Shown here piece after piece: positions 17,560 to 25,828 of a stretch of DNA of 35,170 bases; the stretch's first letter is position 1; each line of letters begins with the position of its first letter. This stretch comes from CAZOKO01 sp964580455. Its GTDB lineage: Bacteria; Desulfobacterota; WTBG01. The notes below the pieces were generated by a model. The model saw only the letters and a list, made by a program, of their open reading frames with translations. It made no database searches and had not been told where the DNA came from. Where the stretch lies: assembly GCA_964580455.1 (NCBI GenBank), contig CAZOKO010000017.1:1-35170 (forward strand), written 5' to 3'. Both the position numbers and the translations under genes were made by a program.

Positions 17560-18897
17560 CTACCTGTTTGGATATCCTGTTCTAATCCCCTCTTTAAATA
17601 GATTTTTTAGCGGGGTGGTGCCAAATTTTACAATCTTTTCTACCAGCTCTGGTCTTTTCTTCTGAATCATTGGAATTAATTCCTGAATCGCTGCTGTTAA
17701 TATTTCACCTCCGGTAAAGGCATGAAGCGATGCCCTCAAAGGTCCTTCTATAGAGCTGAAAAGAAAGTCAATATCATCATCATTCAATACAACCGGCATA
17801 GTAAAAGGTCTCAGATAATCTGTAAAATCATGTTCACCATAAATCGTTCTTTTCCACCACTCAATATATCTTTCAATCCCTTCCCTGTTTATTTTATTGT
17901 CAGCCAGAGCAACCGTTATTGCGTTTGCCGCATTCCACCCGCAGAGGATAGCTCCTGTAATCTCAATTTCCTGGCACCAGGCTGCATCCCCTACCAATAT
18001 AGTATTATCACGGTAAGGTTCCCGTATTGGAGAATAAATATTCTCACAAAAGCCCAGTCTCCTTACTTTCTCTGCTTTTTTGAACCAGGGTGCAAAAACC
18101 CCTTCTGAGAGAAATCGGTCTGTCTGTGATATATAATCAATATTGGGATCAAAACCTCCCCCAAAAACAAAGAATTCATCACTATATGCCCTGGGGATTG
18201 AAAAGAAGGTAATAGAAGGTTTTTCTTTGCCTACCCAGGTCTTAAGAGAGAGCGGTTCTTCCATCTCGCTACCTATTAAGTCCCACCCAAATCCGATAAG
18301 TGTAGAAAAGAATTCTCTTTCCTTATTAAATCCCAGTTTTTTGGCAATTCGAGAATTAGTGCCGTCTGCTGCAATTATAAACCTGCCACAGAAAGTTTCT
18401 CCCTCCTTACTTTTAACACATACTTTTTCACCCTCTTTTTCTATATCAACTATGTTAGTGTTAGGGAATACCTCGACTCCATGCTTTTCGCCATCCTCAA
18501 GCAAACATCTTAATAAAGACGATTTGTCATGAACCACTGAAACCCTTCCTTCATCTCCCTGGATCTCATTCTCCTGGTAGTTCCCAAAAGGAATACATTT
18601 TCCTCCTGGAGAGTAAAACTGCCAGCCGTATAAATTTTTATGAGGTCCATCATACCTTATGGAAAAACCATTTACCGGGAAACAAAGCCTCCCATCTTTT
18701 TGATTGAAAGTTATTCGTTCTCCAAAGATATATTCATTGAGAACAAGCACCATCATGGTGCAGGCTCTGTTAACATCTGTAATGTGTTCTTTTCTTTCCA
18801 ATAAGGCCACTTTAAGCCCGTTTTCTCCTGCTGTTTTTGCAGCCATTAATCCAGCAGGCCCACCACCAACAACAATCAGGTCATACACTTTTGCCAT
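17560..18897 (-). CDS. Geranylgeranyl-reductase-like FAD flavoprotein
   Basis: This 445-residue protein has an N-terminal FAD-binding Rossmann motif VGGGPAGLMAAKTAGENGLKV (from residue 10), the second FAD motif FIIAADGTNSRIAKKLGF, and a GDAA motif (NTILVGDAAWCQEIEITGAI), in the order of the geranylgeranyl reductase/FixC family. Relatives reduce isoprenoid double bonds (archaeal lipids, quinones, chlorophyll side chains) or pass electrons to quinones. The substrate here is unknown. No signal peptide. A good AAGGAG site precedes ATG. It is monocistronic, with its own terminator. The absence of a ferredoxin-like FixX gene next door argues against the FixABCX role. Confidence 0.8.
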   Translation of the reverse strand: MAKVYDLIVVGGGPAGLMAAKTAGENGLKVALLERKEHITDVNRACTMMVLVLNEYIFGERITFNQKDGRLCFPVNGFSIRYDGPHKNLYGWQFYSPGGKCIPFGNYQENEIQGDEGRVSVVHDKSSLLRCLLEDGEKHGVEVFPNTNIVDIEKEGEKVCVKSKEGETFCGRFIIAADGTNSRIAKKLGFNKEREFFSTLIGFGWDLIGSEMEEPLSLKTWVGKEKPSITFFSIPRAYSDEFFVFGGGFDPNIDYISQTDRFLSEGVFAPWFKKAEKVRRLGFCENIYSPIREPYRDNTILVGDAAWCQEIEITGAILCGWNAANAITVALADNKINREGIERYIEWWKRTIYGEHDFTDYLRPFTMPVVLNDDDIDFLFSSIEGPLRASLHAFTGGEILTAAIQELIPMIQKKRPELVEKIVKFGTTPLKNLFKEGIRTGYPNR

Positions 18898-19074
18898 AGC
18901 AAACTCCTTCCTAAATTATTACAACTACGAAACTCACGAAGAATTGAAAAAACATATTAAATTAAATATTCTCTAAATGCAACTACTATCATTAACCTTA
19001 GATCTCATTTCAAAACTTCATTCAAACCCTACATTTTTCTTTAAAGAAACCATTTTAAATGTTATAAGGAAATA

Positions 19075-19186
19075 AAATTGAGGGATTTAGGAATGTGTGA
19101 TGTGAGATATATGATTTTGGACTTTAATTCTGCAATCCTAATTTAAAAATTCTTTTATCCAGTATCTAGAATCTAGTATCCAGAAT
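19075..19186. repeat. Octamer and heptad arrays before the nitroreductase gene
   Basis: 19075-19106 has four 8-base units (AAATTGAG type). 19115-19138 has three 8-base units that match 28831-28854 at 22 of 24 bases. 19159-19186 has four exact CCAGTAT-family heptads. Two CACGAAG-type 9-mers lie at 18926-18943. The rest of 18898-19258 shows no gene. Confidence 0.75.
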
Positions 19187-19258
19187 CATATCGTATTAAT
19201 CGTCCATCTCATAGTATCTGGATCTTTGCCAAAATATAAATCTCTAATCAACTTACTT

Positions 19259-19804
19259 ATGTCAAACCTCATTGAAATTATTCAAAAAAGGCACAGCGTA
19301 AGAAGCTTTATAGATAAGCCTGTTGGTAATGAAATCATTCTCTCTATCGCTGAAGCTGCAAGGTTTTCACCTTCTGCATGCAATGCACAGCCCTGGAGAT
19401 TTATTGCAGTTACTGATAAAGCTCTGGTTAAAGACATTGTCGATAATGGACTGGGGGGAGTGGTTCCCAATAAGTGGGCAACATCAGCACCTGTGATTAT
19501 CGTAGGATGTGCTGTATTAAATCTCCTGACCCATCGCATCGGTGAAGCGGTTAAGGATATCCACTATCACCAGATTGATCTGGGCATCGCGATGGAACAT
19601 ATAGTACTTCGTGCAACAGAGATGGGTTTGGGCACCTGCTGGATCGGATGGTTTAAAGCAAAAAAAATAAAAAATATACTAAACATACCAAAAGGCTGGA
19701 AGATAATTTCACTTCTAGCTTTGGGATATCCCAATGAGGAGAGTAACCCCCACACCTCACGCCTTAATCTTGACGAAATACTGTTTTTCAACGGAATCAA
19801 ATAA
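19259..19804 (+). CDS. Nitroreductase-family FMN protein
   Basis: This 181-residue protein opens with MSNLIEIIQKRHSVRSF, the classic nitroreductase start with the FMN-binding RHSVR, followed by EAARFSPSACNAQPWRF. GLGTCWIGWF and LLALGYPNEE near the end are also family blocks. Such proteins are NAD(P)H-dependent flavin oxidoreductases; the natural substrate is unknown. ATG at 19259 is preferred over an in-frame TTG at 19226 because it gives the family N-terminus; no clear ribosome site is seen for either. Transcribed rightward, opposite to its neighbours. Confidence 0.88.
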   Translation: MSNLIEIIQKRHSVRSFIDKPVGNEIILSIAEAARFSPSACNAQPWRFIAVTDKALVKDIVDNGLGGVVPNKWATSAPVIIVGCAVLNLLTHRIGEAVKDIHYHQIDLGIAMEHIVLRATEMGLGTCWIGWFKAKKIKNILNIPKGWKIISLLALGYPNEESNPHTSRLNLDEILFFNGIK

Positions 19805-19859
19805 CAATGAACTCATAAATAATTTCAATAACTCCCTCTATCAAAAAGAACCATAAAAA

Positions 19860-19891
19860 AAGACTCCTAACCAAAACTGGCCAGGAGTCTT
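19860..19891. terminator. Hairpin terminator between convergent genes
   Basis: A 9-base stem, AAGACTCCT against AGGAGTCTT, with a 14-base loop. A run of T follows on the minus strand, and an AT-rich stretch on the plus strand, so it may end both the nitroreductase transcript and the leftward DsbA-like transcript. Confidence 0.75.
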
Positions 19892-19907
19892 ATGTATTTC
19901 ATTTTCT

Positions 19908-20076
19908 GCTTATTTGGAAAACTCCAGTTAGATTGCCCTGATGAAATTATTAACAATAATGGATTCCCGCTTGCGCGGGAATGACATGTTTTTTCAATCG
20001 GTTCCATCCTTGTCTGTCATCCCTGCGAAAGCAGGGATCCAGGAACTAATAGAAAACTGGAGTATTCTAGATAAGC
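19908..20076. mobile_element. Nested inverted repeat, MITE- or BIME-like
   Basis: Outer arms 19908-19929 and 20055-20076 are inverted copies matching at 19 of 22 bases. Inner arms 19961-19986 and 20015-20040 are 26-base inverted copies containing CCCGCTTGCGCGGGAATGAC and its counterpart. The nearly concentric arrangement gives a 169-base non-coding unit. The inner motif resembles palindromes dispersed in many bacterial genomes. No transposase is in the window. It lies between the terminator and the DsbA-like gene. Confidence 0.6.
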
Positions 20077-20120
20077 GAATTTCATTTATTAAAATTGTTC
20101 TTATTTAGTTTCCTGTTAAA

Positions 20121-21497
20121 CTATTTTTTCTTTTCCTTCTTGATCCCGTCAATTATTTCTTTAAATGCAGGTAATGGTTTTGCACCTACCAGTTTTTTGC
20201 CATTAATAAAAAATGTAGGGGTACCTCTTACACCAGCCCCCCTTGCCAGTTTCATATCACTATCTATTACCTTTTTATATTTGTGACTCTTTATATCATT
20301 ATTAAAAGTACTCATATCAAGGTTTAACTCTTTAGCGTATCCGTTCAGAATAACGATATTTATTTGTTTTTGATTTGCAAATATCTTATCATGCATCTCC
20401 CAGAACTTACCCTGAGCACCTGCTGCCATAACAGCTTCTGCAGCTATCATGGCCTGCTTATGAGAACCAAGCGGGAAATTCTTAAATGCCAACTTTATCT
20501 GGTTGGGATATGCATCCATGAGTTGTTTTGTAGTTGATTGTGAACGTTTGGAGAAAGGACATTGAAAATCTTGGAACATAACTACAGTTATGGGCGCATC
20601 TTTTGGTCCCTTAAAGGGTGCATCTCCAACCGGTACATTATATATTTTATTGGGATCCTCAGCTTGTCTCTTCTTTTTTTTCTTTCCTTCTTTTACATTC
20701 TTCCCCCATTTGGAGGGGATTTCCTTCCCGGTTAATTCCTCATCTATTACTTTAACAAAACTATCTAAAGGCTTGGCTCCACTTAAATATCTTCCGTTAA
20801 TAAAAAAGGCAGGGGTACCCGTAGCACCAATCTTTACCGCCTGCTGTGTCTCTCTATCCACCTGCGGTTTATATTTATGATCACCTAAGCTAGCTTTAAA
20901 CTGTTCTTCATCGAGACCAAGCTCTTTAGCATATTCCAATAAATTATCTTCTTTTAATTTTTTCTGATTTTTAAAGATGATATCGTGCATATCCCAGAAC
21001 ATCCCCTGCGCTCCAGCAGCCAGAGCAGCTTCAGAAGCTAGTGGAGCATCCTTATGAAATGCTAGTGGGTGTTGTTTAAACACATGCTTTACATCATTAG
21101 GATACTTCTCCAGAATTTTTTCTATGGTAGGTTTTGCCTTTTTAGAGAAAGGGCATTGATAGTCGCTGAATTCTATGATGGTGACCTTTGCATTCTTATG
21201 ACCCCTGAACGGTGAATCACCGACCTCAACCCGATACCTGGTAATCTTTTTTGCCTCTTTGTCCTGAAGTATCTTTATTATTTCACCCTCAGTTTTCCCA
21301 GCTTTTATGAGGGGCATAATCTCTTTTATCATACTCTTTGCAGTTTCCTGCTGATCAGCACTCATCCCTGTAACATCCACTGCAATTTCCTCGTCTGGTG
21401 ATGGTTCTGTCTTTCCCTCCAGATCTGTAACCTTTACTTTCGTGCAACTCAGAATGAAAATAACCACAATACCTATAAGCATCAATTTTCTACTCAT
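20121..21497 (-). CDS. Lipoprotein with two tandem DsbA-like thioredoxin domains
   Basis: This 458-residue protein has a lipoprotein signal ending ILSC (Cys18), a helical segment (about 40-90), then two DsbA-type (Thioredoxin_4) domains at about 90-260 and 285-455, joined by a Lys-rich linker. Each has the active-site pattern YQCPFSK or FQCPFSK (Cys115 and Cys313), followed by a cis-Pro loop (TGTPAFFINGR and RGTPTFFINGK). The two domains are clearly alike, indicating an internal duplication. Both have CPFS instead of CxxC, so each has one redox cysteine only. A role in periplasmic thiol chemistry is inferred. AAAGGATGG ribosome site. The gap 19805-20120 holds a terminator and the inverted-repeat element. 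Confidence 0.88.
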   Translation of the reverse strand: MSRKLMLIGIVVIFILSCTKVKVTDLEGKTEPSPDEEIAVDVTGMSADQQETAKSMIKEIMPLIKAGKTEGEIIKILQDKEAKKITRYRVEVGDSPFRGHKNAKVTIIEFSDYQCPFSKKAKPTIEKILEKYPNDVKHVFKQHPLAFHKDAPLASEAALAAGAQGMFWDMHDIIFKNQKKLKEDNLLEYAKELGLDEEQFKASLGDHKYKPQVDRETQQAVKIGATGTPAFFINGRYLSGAKPLDSFVKVIDEELTGKEIPSKWGKNVKEGKKKKKRQAEDPNKIYNVPVGDAPFKGPKDAPITVVMFQDFQCPFSKRSQSTTKQLMDAYPNQIKLAFKNFPLGSHKQAMIAAEAVMAAGAQGKFWEMHDKIFANQKQINIVILNGYAKELNLDMSTFNNDIKSHKYKKVIDSDMKLARGAGVRGTPTFFINGKKLVGAKPLPAFKEIIDGIKKEKKK

Positions 21498-21690
21498 CTT
21501 TCTACCATCCTTTCTTTTTAATTGTTTGAATTTAATTCAGCCACTGAACTACATGAAAAACACTGAACTGTTTAAAAATATCCTGCGATGATCTGTGGCT
21601 CAATCCTGTGTCTCTTTTGAATTGTTACCATAATAATCTGTTCTCTGCCACAAATAAAAACTTTTTGCAACATTTATTTATCAAGATCAT

Positions 21691-21718
21691 CCAGTATCCA
21701 GCATATAATATTCAGTAC
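21691..21718. repeat. Heptad array touching a stop codon
   Basis: Four units of the CCAGTAT family (CCAGTAT, CCAGCAT and two degenerate). The last base belongs to the stop codon of the gene at 21718-22101. Confidence 0.75.
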
Positions 21719-22101
21719 TAATGCGCTCTTCCACTTGCATCATTTTTGCATTTTTTTAGTTCTTCCAAAAAGTTTCCCACTACTCCCAAAAGAGATTCTC
21801 TTGGTAATACATCACCTGCAATAATGTATGCCTGTATCACTCTCATTACCCTTACAAATTCTTCTGATTTTCCCCTTTCACAGATTCTGAACAAAGGACA
21901 GTACTCACATCGGTCTCTATACTCAACACATAAAAAAAGAGGTACTACTGCAGCCTGCAGTGCTTCATTAAAATGTGCTAAATCAAAAGCCGATTCTAAA
22001 AACTCATAAATGCGATTCCATTTTTCAACAGTCAACTCCAGAGAATCTTCACCGGCACTGTATCTTCTCTCCATCTCCTTAAAATCCATTAATTTCTTCA
22101 T
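21718..22101 (-). CDS. Unknown small protein with four-cysteine cluster
   Basis: This 127-residue protein is not recognised. The visible feature is a cysteine cluster C58-x6-C65-x2-C68-x5-C74 (within RCEYCPLFRIC), suitable for binding zinc or an iron-sulfur cluster. The flanking parts are predicted helical, with no signal peptide or membrane span. It starts 15 bases after the 362-residue unknown gene on the same strand, so the two are likely co-transcribed. The stop codon borders a heptad repeat. Confidence 0.7.
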   Translation of the reverse strand: MKKLMDFKEMERRYSAGEDSLELTVEKWNRIYEFLESAFDLAHFNEALQAAVVPLFLCVEYRDRCEYCPLFRICERGKSEEFVRVMRVIQAYIIAGDVLPRESLLGVVGNFLEELKKCKNDASGRAH

Positions 22102-22116
22102 TTGTAAAATCTCACC

Positions 22117-23205
22117 CTAAATAGAGTTCACCTGACTGCGTGTAATCTGCACAAACTCAACCCAGCGCTTCATAGTAAAAGCCTGATACTGTGTTTGATT
22201 CTTAATGTTCTTCCAGAGAGAAGCAACAAGCCATCTCTTGTAAAGTTGGCTTTCACCTAAAGCATCAAACAACTCTTTTTTTAGAACCTGGCATGAATCA
22301 TCACTTTTCCATTCCTCCTCTAATGGAACATCTTTCCAATAAGAAAGAAGCAGAGAAAGATATTTACTGGTTAATTGTCTCCTTCCACTCACCTTGCTAT
22401 CTTTAGGCGGAAGGCATCCTCTCCATTTTAGACACCCAACACTACCGATTAATATTTCAAGTCTCCGAATAAATTTAAAGTGACAGGGTGGTTCTGCTCC
22501 GCCAACCTCACAGAGAAAATCATATGCCTTAAATCCTAATATCTTTTCTATTTCTTTTTCCAGCATCCTCATCCTTGAACTCCAGTCATTCGGATGGTTT
22601 AATGCATGATCTGGGTAAATGCTGACAGGTTTCCTTTCCTTATCTGATCCAAAAAATGAACAGTCAATATGACGGCTTACCAGTCCCAGAAGAGTTCGTT
22701 CAACCAGCAATTCCTTAATCTCTTCTTTTTCCCCCAACATATTGAATACCTTAACCTCAATCTCTTCTCCCATTCTACTATCCTTTAATGAAACCTCACC
22801 TTTATCCCCACTTTCCCCAAGCCACTTCTTCAGTGAAAGTGCATATGCCGTGAGCTCATCACGCTTATCCGTTCCAACTTGGTAATGGCATCTGCTGGCA
22901 GTATCTCCGCTTCCACCAATTGCTTTGCAGATGAGGTGGACACGCTCTGGATAGTCATATCTCCAGATGCAACAGAAATCTATCATAGTTCTAAGATCAA
23001 GTATTTCGGGAGTGAAATCACCCAACTGTAATTCCATCTCATTAATCTCTTTAACCTCCTTATCCGAACTACCCAAACCATACCCCGTTAAATTCTCATC
23101 GTGTAAATAACGATCCTTTGATTCCCTGGTTCCACACAACAAGTGATAAACATGTCGATAGGGAATCCCTTTCCCTTTCAAAAAATCAATTTCATTATTA
23201 TTCAT
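22117..23205 (-). CDS. Unknown 362-residue cysteine-rich protein
   Basis: No family is recognised. It appears soluble and has many scattered cysteines (HLLCGT, FCCIWRYDY, SRCHYQ, FLCEVGGAEPPCHFKF, GCLKWRGCLPP), with the CGT and PPCHF parts near conserved-looking aromatic residues. There is no signal peptide or transmembrane segment. GAGG lies 13 bases before ATG. It forms a probable two-gene unit with the downstream 127-residue cysteine protein. Metal binding is a guess from composition only. Confidence 0.7.
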   Translation of the reverse strand: MNNNEIDFLKGKGIPYRHVYHLLCGTRESKDRYLHDENLTGYGLGSSDKEVKEINEMELQLGDFTPEILDLRTMIDFCCIWRYDYPERVHLICKAIGGSGDTASRCHYQVGTDKRDELTAYALSLKKWLGESGDKGEVSLKDSRMGEEIEVKVFNMLGEKEEIKELLVERTLLGLVSRHIDCSFFGSDKERKPVSIYPDHALNHPNDWSSRMRMLEKEIEKILGFKAYDFLCEVGGAEPPCHFKFIRRLEILIGSVGCLKWRGCLPPKDSKVSGRRQLTSKYLSLLLSYWKDVPLEEEWKSDDSCQVLKKELFDALGESQLYKRWLVASLWKNIKNQTQYQAFTMKRWVEFVQITRSQVNSI

Positions 23206-23363
23206 AATGTCAAAAAACCTCTTCCCTTTCAGTTAAATCTAGTCACAAGACAGAAATTATGATATATGATGTCCTCAATAACTTCCCACAGTATTAATCC
23301 ATTAGATGTTGCATATCAAATATTTTAAATTATAACAACTATTAATTCTAAAATAAATTATGC

Positions 23364-23383
23364 CGCAGATTCCCGCGGATAAA
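23364..23383. repeat. Two 10-base units, CGCAGAT family
   Basis: CGCAGATTCC and CGCGGATAAA, immediately before the symporter gene; same family as 6573, 24742 and 27298. Confidence 0.6.
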
Positions 23384-23422
23384 TTCAAGTGATTGTATCC
23401 CAATCTACTCTGGTATACTGAA

Positions 23423-24739
23423 ATGGAATTACATAATATTATAGGCCGCATCAGTTCATTGATAGCGCTCCCTTATATTCTTCTTCTTTTAGGGACTGGC
23501 ATCTTTCTCACAACAGGACTAAGATTTTTACCTCTCCGTAAACTTCCCCACACCTTAAAGCAACTGCTTAAGGGAAGGAAACCAGGAACCGCTCGTGGTG
23601 ATATAACCCCTTTTCAGGCCCTTACCACTGAACTATCAGCCACCATTGGCACAGGCAACATTGCGGGTGTAGCCACTGCAATTTTCATGGGAGGACCTGG
23701 AGCAGTTTTCTGGATGTGGGTCTGCGCCTTTTTCGGGATGGCTACTAAATTTTGCGAATCGTACCTGGCAGTTAAATACCGACATGTGCTGAAAGACGGC
23801 ACCATCTCTGGAGGTCCCATGTGGTACATCTCGCAGGGGTTGCGCATCAAGTGGCTGGCATGGTTCTTTGCCTTTTTTGGAGCCCTATCAGCTTTTGGCA
23901 TCGGGAATATGGCACAATCTAACTCAGTAGCTCTTGTTCTTTCTAAATGCTGGAATATTCCAGAAGTAACAACCGGAATCTCTCTGGCTATCCTCACCGC
24001 CTTAGTTATTATTGGTGGAATAAAGAGGATAGGCAGGGTTACAGAAATCCTGGTTCCTTTCATGTCCCTGATTTATACAGGGGGTGCTCTTTTAATCTTG
24101 ATCTTTAACATATCGAAAATAGGCGACATATTTTCACTTATTATTAGCCATGCCTTTACACCAATTGCTGCAACTGCTGGATTTTCTGGTGCTGTTGTGT
24201 CACAGGCTGTCCGCTATGGTATAATAAGAGGGGTCTTTTCCAATGAAGCCGGATTGGGAAGCACACCTATTGCCCATGCCGCTGCAAAAACAGATAGCCC
24301 TCTTAACCAGGGGTTTATCTCCATGTCCGGTGTATTCTTTGACACCCTTGTTATATGCTCCATGACTGCTTTCGTCATCCTCTTATTCCCTGAAGCCTGG
24401 GCAAGCGGTGAAAACAGTTCTTCGCTCACTTCTCTTGCTTTCAATTTGGGAATTCCTGTGTTCGGGAAACATATTGTCACTTTTAGCCTGGCTATTTTTG
24501 CATTTTCCACAATCATTGGCTGGTCATACTATGGAGAAAAGTGTATTCAATATATATTTGGTTTTTCGGCTGTCTCATCTTACCGACTAGTCTATTGTCT
24601 TTTTATTGCCATAGGAGCAATCATTAAAGTCGAGCTTGTCTGGGACCTTTCAGACATCCTGAACGCCTCCATGGCAATTCCCAATCTGATTGCACTTTTA
24701 GGTTTAAGCAGTAGTATTTTTAGAGAATTAAAAAATTAG
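23423..24739 (+). CDS. Sodium:alanine symporter, AGCS family
   Basis: This 438-residue inner-membrane transporter would import alanine or glycine with sodium (or protons). About ten hydrophobic spans are visible. Family signatures are TTELSATIGTGNIAGVATAIFMGGPGAVFWMW near the N-terminus and GVFSNEAGLGSTPIAHAAAKT in the middle. ATG at 23423 gives MELHNIIGRISSL; an in-frame TTG 30 bases upstream is less likely. No strong ribosome site is seen. Monocistronic, divergent from the 362-residue unknown gene. Amino-acid specificity is not decided by the sequence. Confidence 0.92.
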   Translation: MELHNIIGRISSLIALPYILLLLGTGIFLTTGLRFLPLRKLPHTLKQLLKGRKPGTARGDITPFQALTTELSATIGTGNIAGVATAIFMGGPGAVFWMWVCAFFGMATKFCESYLAVKYRHVLKDGTISGGPMWYISQGLRIKWLAWFFAFFGALSAFGIGNMAQSNSVALVLSKCWNIPEVTTGISLAILTALVIIGGIKRIGRVTEILVPFMSLIYTGGALLILIFNISKIGDIFSLIISHAFTPIAATAGFSGAVVSQAVRYGIIRGVFSNEAGLGSTPIAHAAAKTDSPLNQGFISMSGVFFDTLVICSMTAFVILLFPEAWASGENSSSLTSLAFNLGIPVFGKHIVTFSLAIFAFSTIIGWSYYGEKCIQYIFGFSAVSSYRLVYCLFIAIGAIIKVELVWDLSDILNASMAIPNLIALLGLSSSIFRELKN

Positions 24740-24741
24740 GA

Positions 24742-24852
24742 CGCAGATTATCGCAGATTTACGCTGTTAAAAATAGATGACATTACTTATGTGCTCTATG
24801 TTTTCTGAATAAAAAATTGCAGCGCTAGTATCTAGCATCTAGTATCCAGTAT
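24742..24852. repeat. 10-base and 7-base arrays
   Basis: 24742-24771 has three 10-base units (CGCAGATTAT type) starting two bases after the symporter stop. 24825-24852 has four exact heptads of the CTAGTAT/CCAGTAT family. They occupy most of the gap to the next gene. Confidence 0.8.
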
Positions 24853-24909
24853 CGAACAACTTATCTGTTTAAAATAGCTTCGTCCATACTTTTCGAGAGT
24901 TAAACGACA

Positions 24910-25809
24910 ATGAAAACTCTATACAAACAACCCCTATCCAGGACTATAATCAATCACTACAAACGACATGACATTTTTAAGTGTGTCCATCAGTCTCATG
25001 TCAACTTTGAACACAGGGTATCAGTTTATCATGTTCTCAAAGAGAAGCAGTGCTATCCTGAAGGGTGTATCTATTTCAACTGGAGATGCCGCCTGTTAAA
25101 TAAAGGCAAATCCTGTCCCAGAAAGTTCAAGCATGTTGGAAAGAACTGTTTCAACTGTAAAGATTTCTACGATGAAAAGGAAATCTTTAAACCTGAATTG
25201 CTGTTAAGTGAGGAAGAGTATCAAATTTTTATTCGTAAGCTTAACCAGTTTGAGGATTGGCTGGAAGAGTTAAGGGGTAAGGATATTGAATTTTCTGGAA
25301 TCATCAATTCCCTCAAACCCAGTTTTTATAAAAAGGCTCATCACCGGGATAATCAACTATCTTTTGATGGTTTCCTGGTTAATTTCAAAGAGGGCTATAT
25401 CAACCTGGATCACTTTAACGATTTCGCTTACGCCAAAATCAGCTCCAGAATGCAACATCGCTACAACTTCTGCAAAGGTGATAAGTTAAACTTCTATGGC
25501 CGATTGGGTGAAAAAGATGGAAGGATTATCCTCTCAAGGTTAAATCGCATTGATATAGAGGAAAAAGCGGATAATGAAACCTGGACAGAAAGCAAAGCTC
25601 GTCTGGCAAAAAAAACAGGGGTCATTATCCCCGTTCAATATGAAAAGTGCCTGAACTGTGATAAAGGCTCACTTTTAGATGTTATTTCAGATTCGACAAT
25701 ACAACGGATGTTATTCTGTTTAGAAGGCATTAAAGATCCAGAGTACTGCGTTTATACCATCTCCAAACTTCTGCTTAAGGATAGTTGCGCAAAAACCCCT
25801 GTTCCCTGA
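24910..25809 (+). CDS. Unknown protein with two Cys clusters and OB-like centre
   Basis: This 299-residue protein is not recognised. The N-terminal third has cysteines at 48, 53, 60, 69, 80 and 83 (C-x4-C, C-x2-C). The C-terminal part has C247-x2-C250, C270 and C280. The central stretch (about 125-216) alternates hydrophobic and polar residues and includes GDKLNFYGRLGEKDGRIILSRLNRI, which looks like an OB-fold nucleic-acid-binding domain. Metal or Fe-S binding with nucleic-acid contact is an inference. The last residues (TPVP and stop) are encoded by a CCCTGAA repeat array, so the original C-terminus may have been replaced. Confidence 0.7.
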   Translation: MKTLYKQPLSRTIINHYKRHDIFKCVHQSHVNFEHRVSVYHVLKEKQCYPEGCIYFNWRCRLLNKGKSCPRKFKHVGKNCFNCKDFYDEKEIFKPELLLSEEEYQIFIRKLNQFEDWLEELRGKDIEFSGIINSLKPSFYKKAHHRDNQLSFDGFLVNFKEGYINLDHFNDFAYAKISSRMQHRYNFCKGDKLNFYGRLGEKDGRIILSRLNRIDIEEKADNETWTESKARLAKKTGVIIPVQYEKCLNCDKGSLLDVISDSTIQRMLFCLEGIKDPEYCVYTISKLLLKDSCAKTPVP

Positions 25810-25824
25810 ACCCTGCCCCCTGTA
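25797..25824. repeat. Heptad array, family CCCTGAA, overlapping a gene end
   Basis: Four units (CCCTGTT, CCCTGAA, CCCTGCC, CCCTGTA). The TGA of the second unit is the stop codon of the preceding gene. Same family at 26863-26904 and 28999-29033. Confidence 0.8.
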
Positions 25825-25828
25825 ATTT

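Noticed and set aside
17560..18897. FixC electron-transfer role for the flavoprotein
   Set aside because: No fixA, fixB or fixX neighbours, so only the wider geranylgeranyl-reductase/FixC family is claimed.
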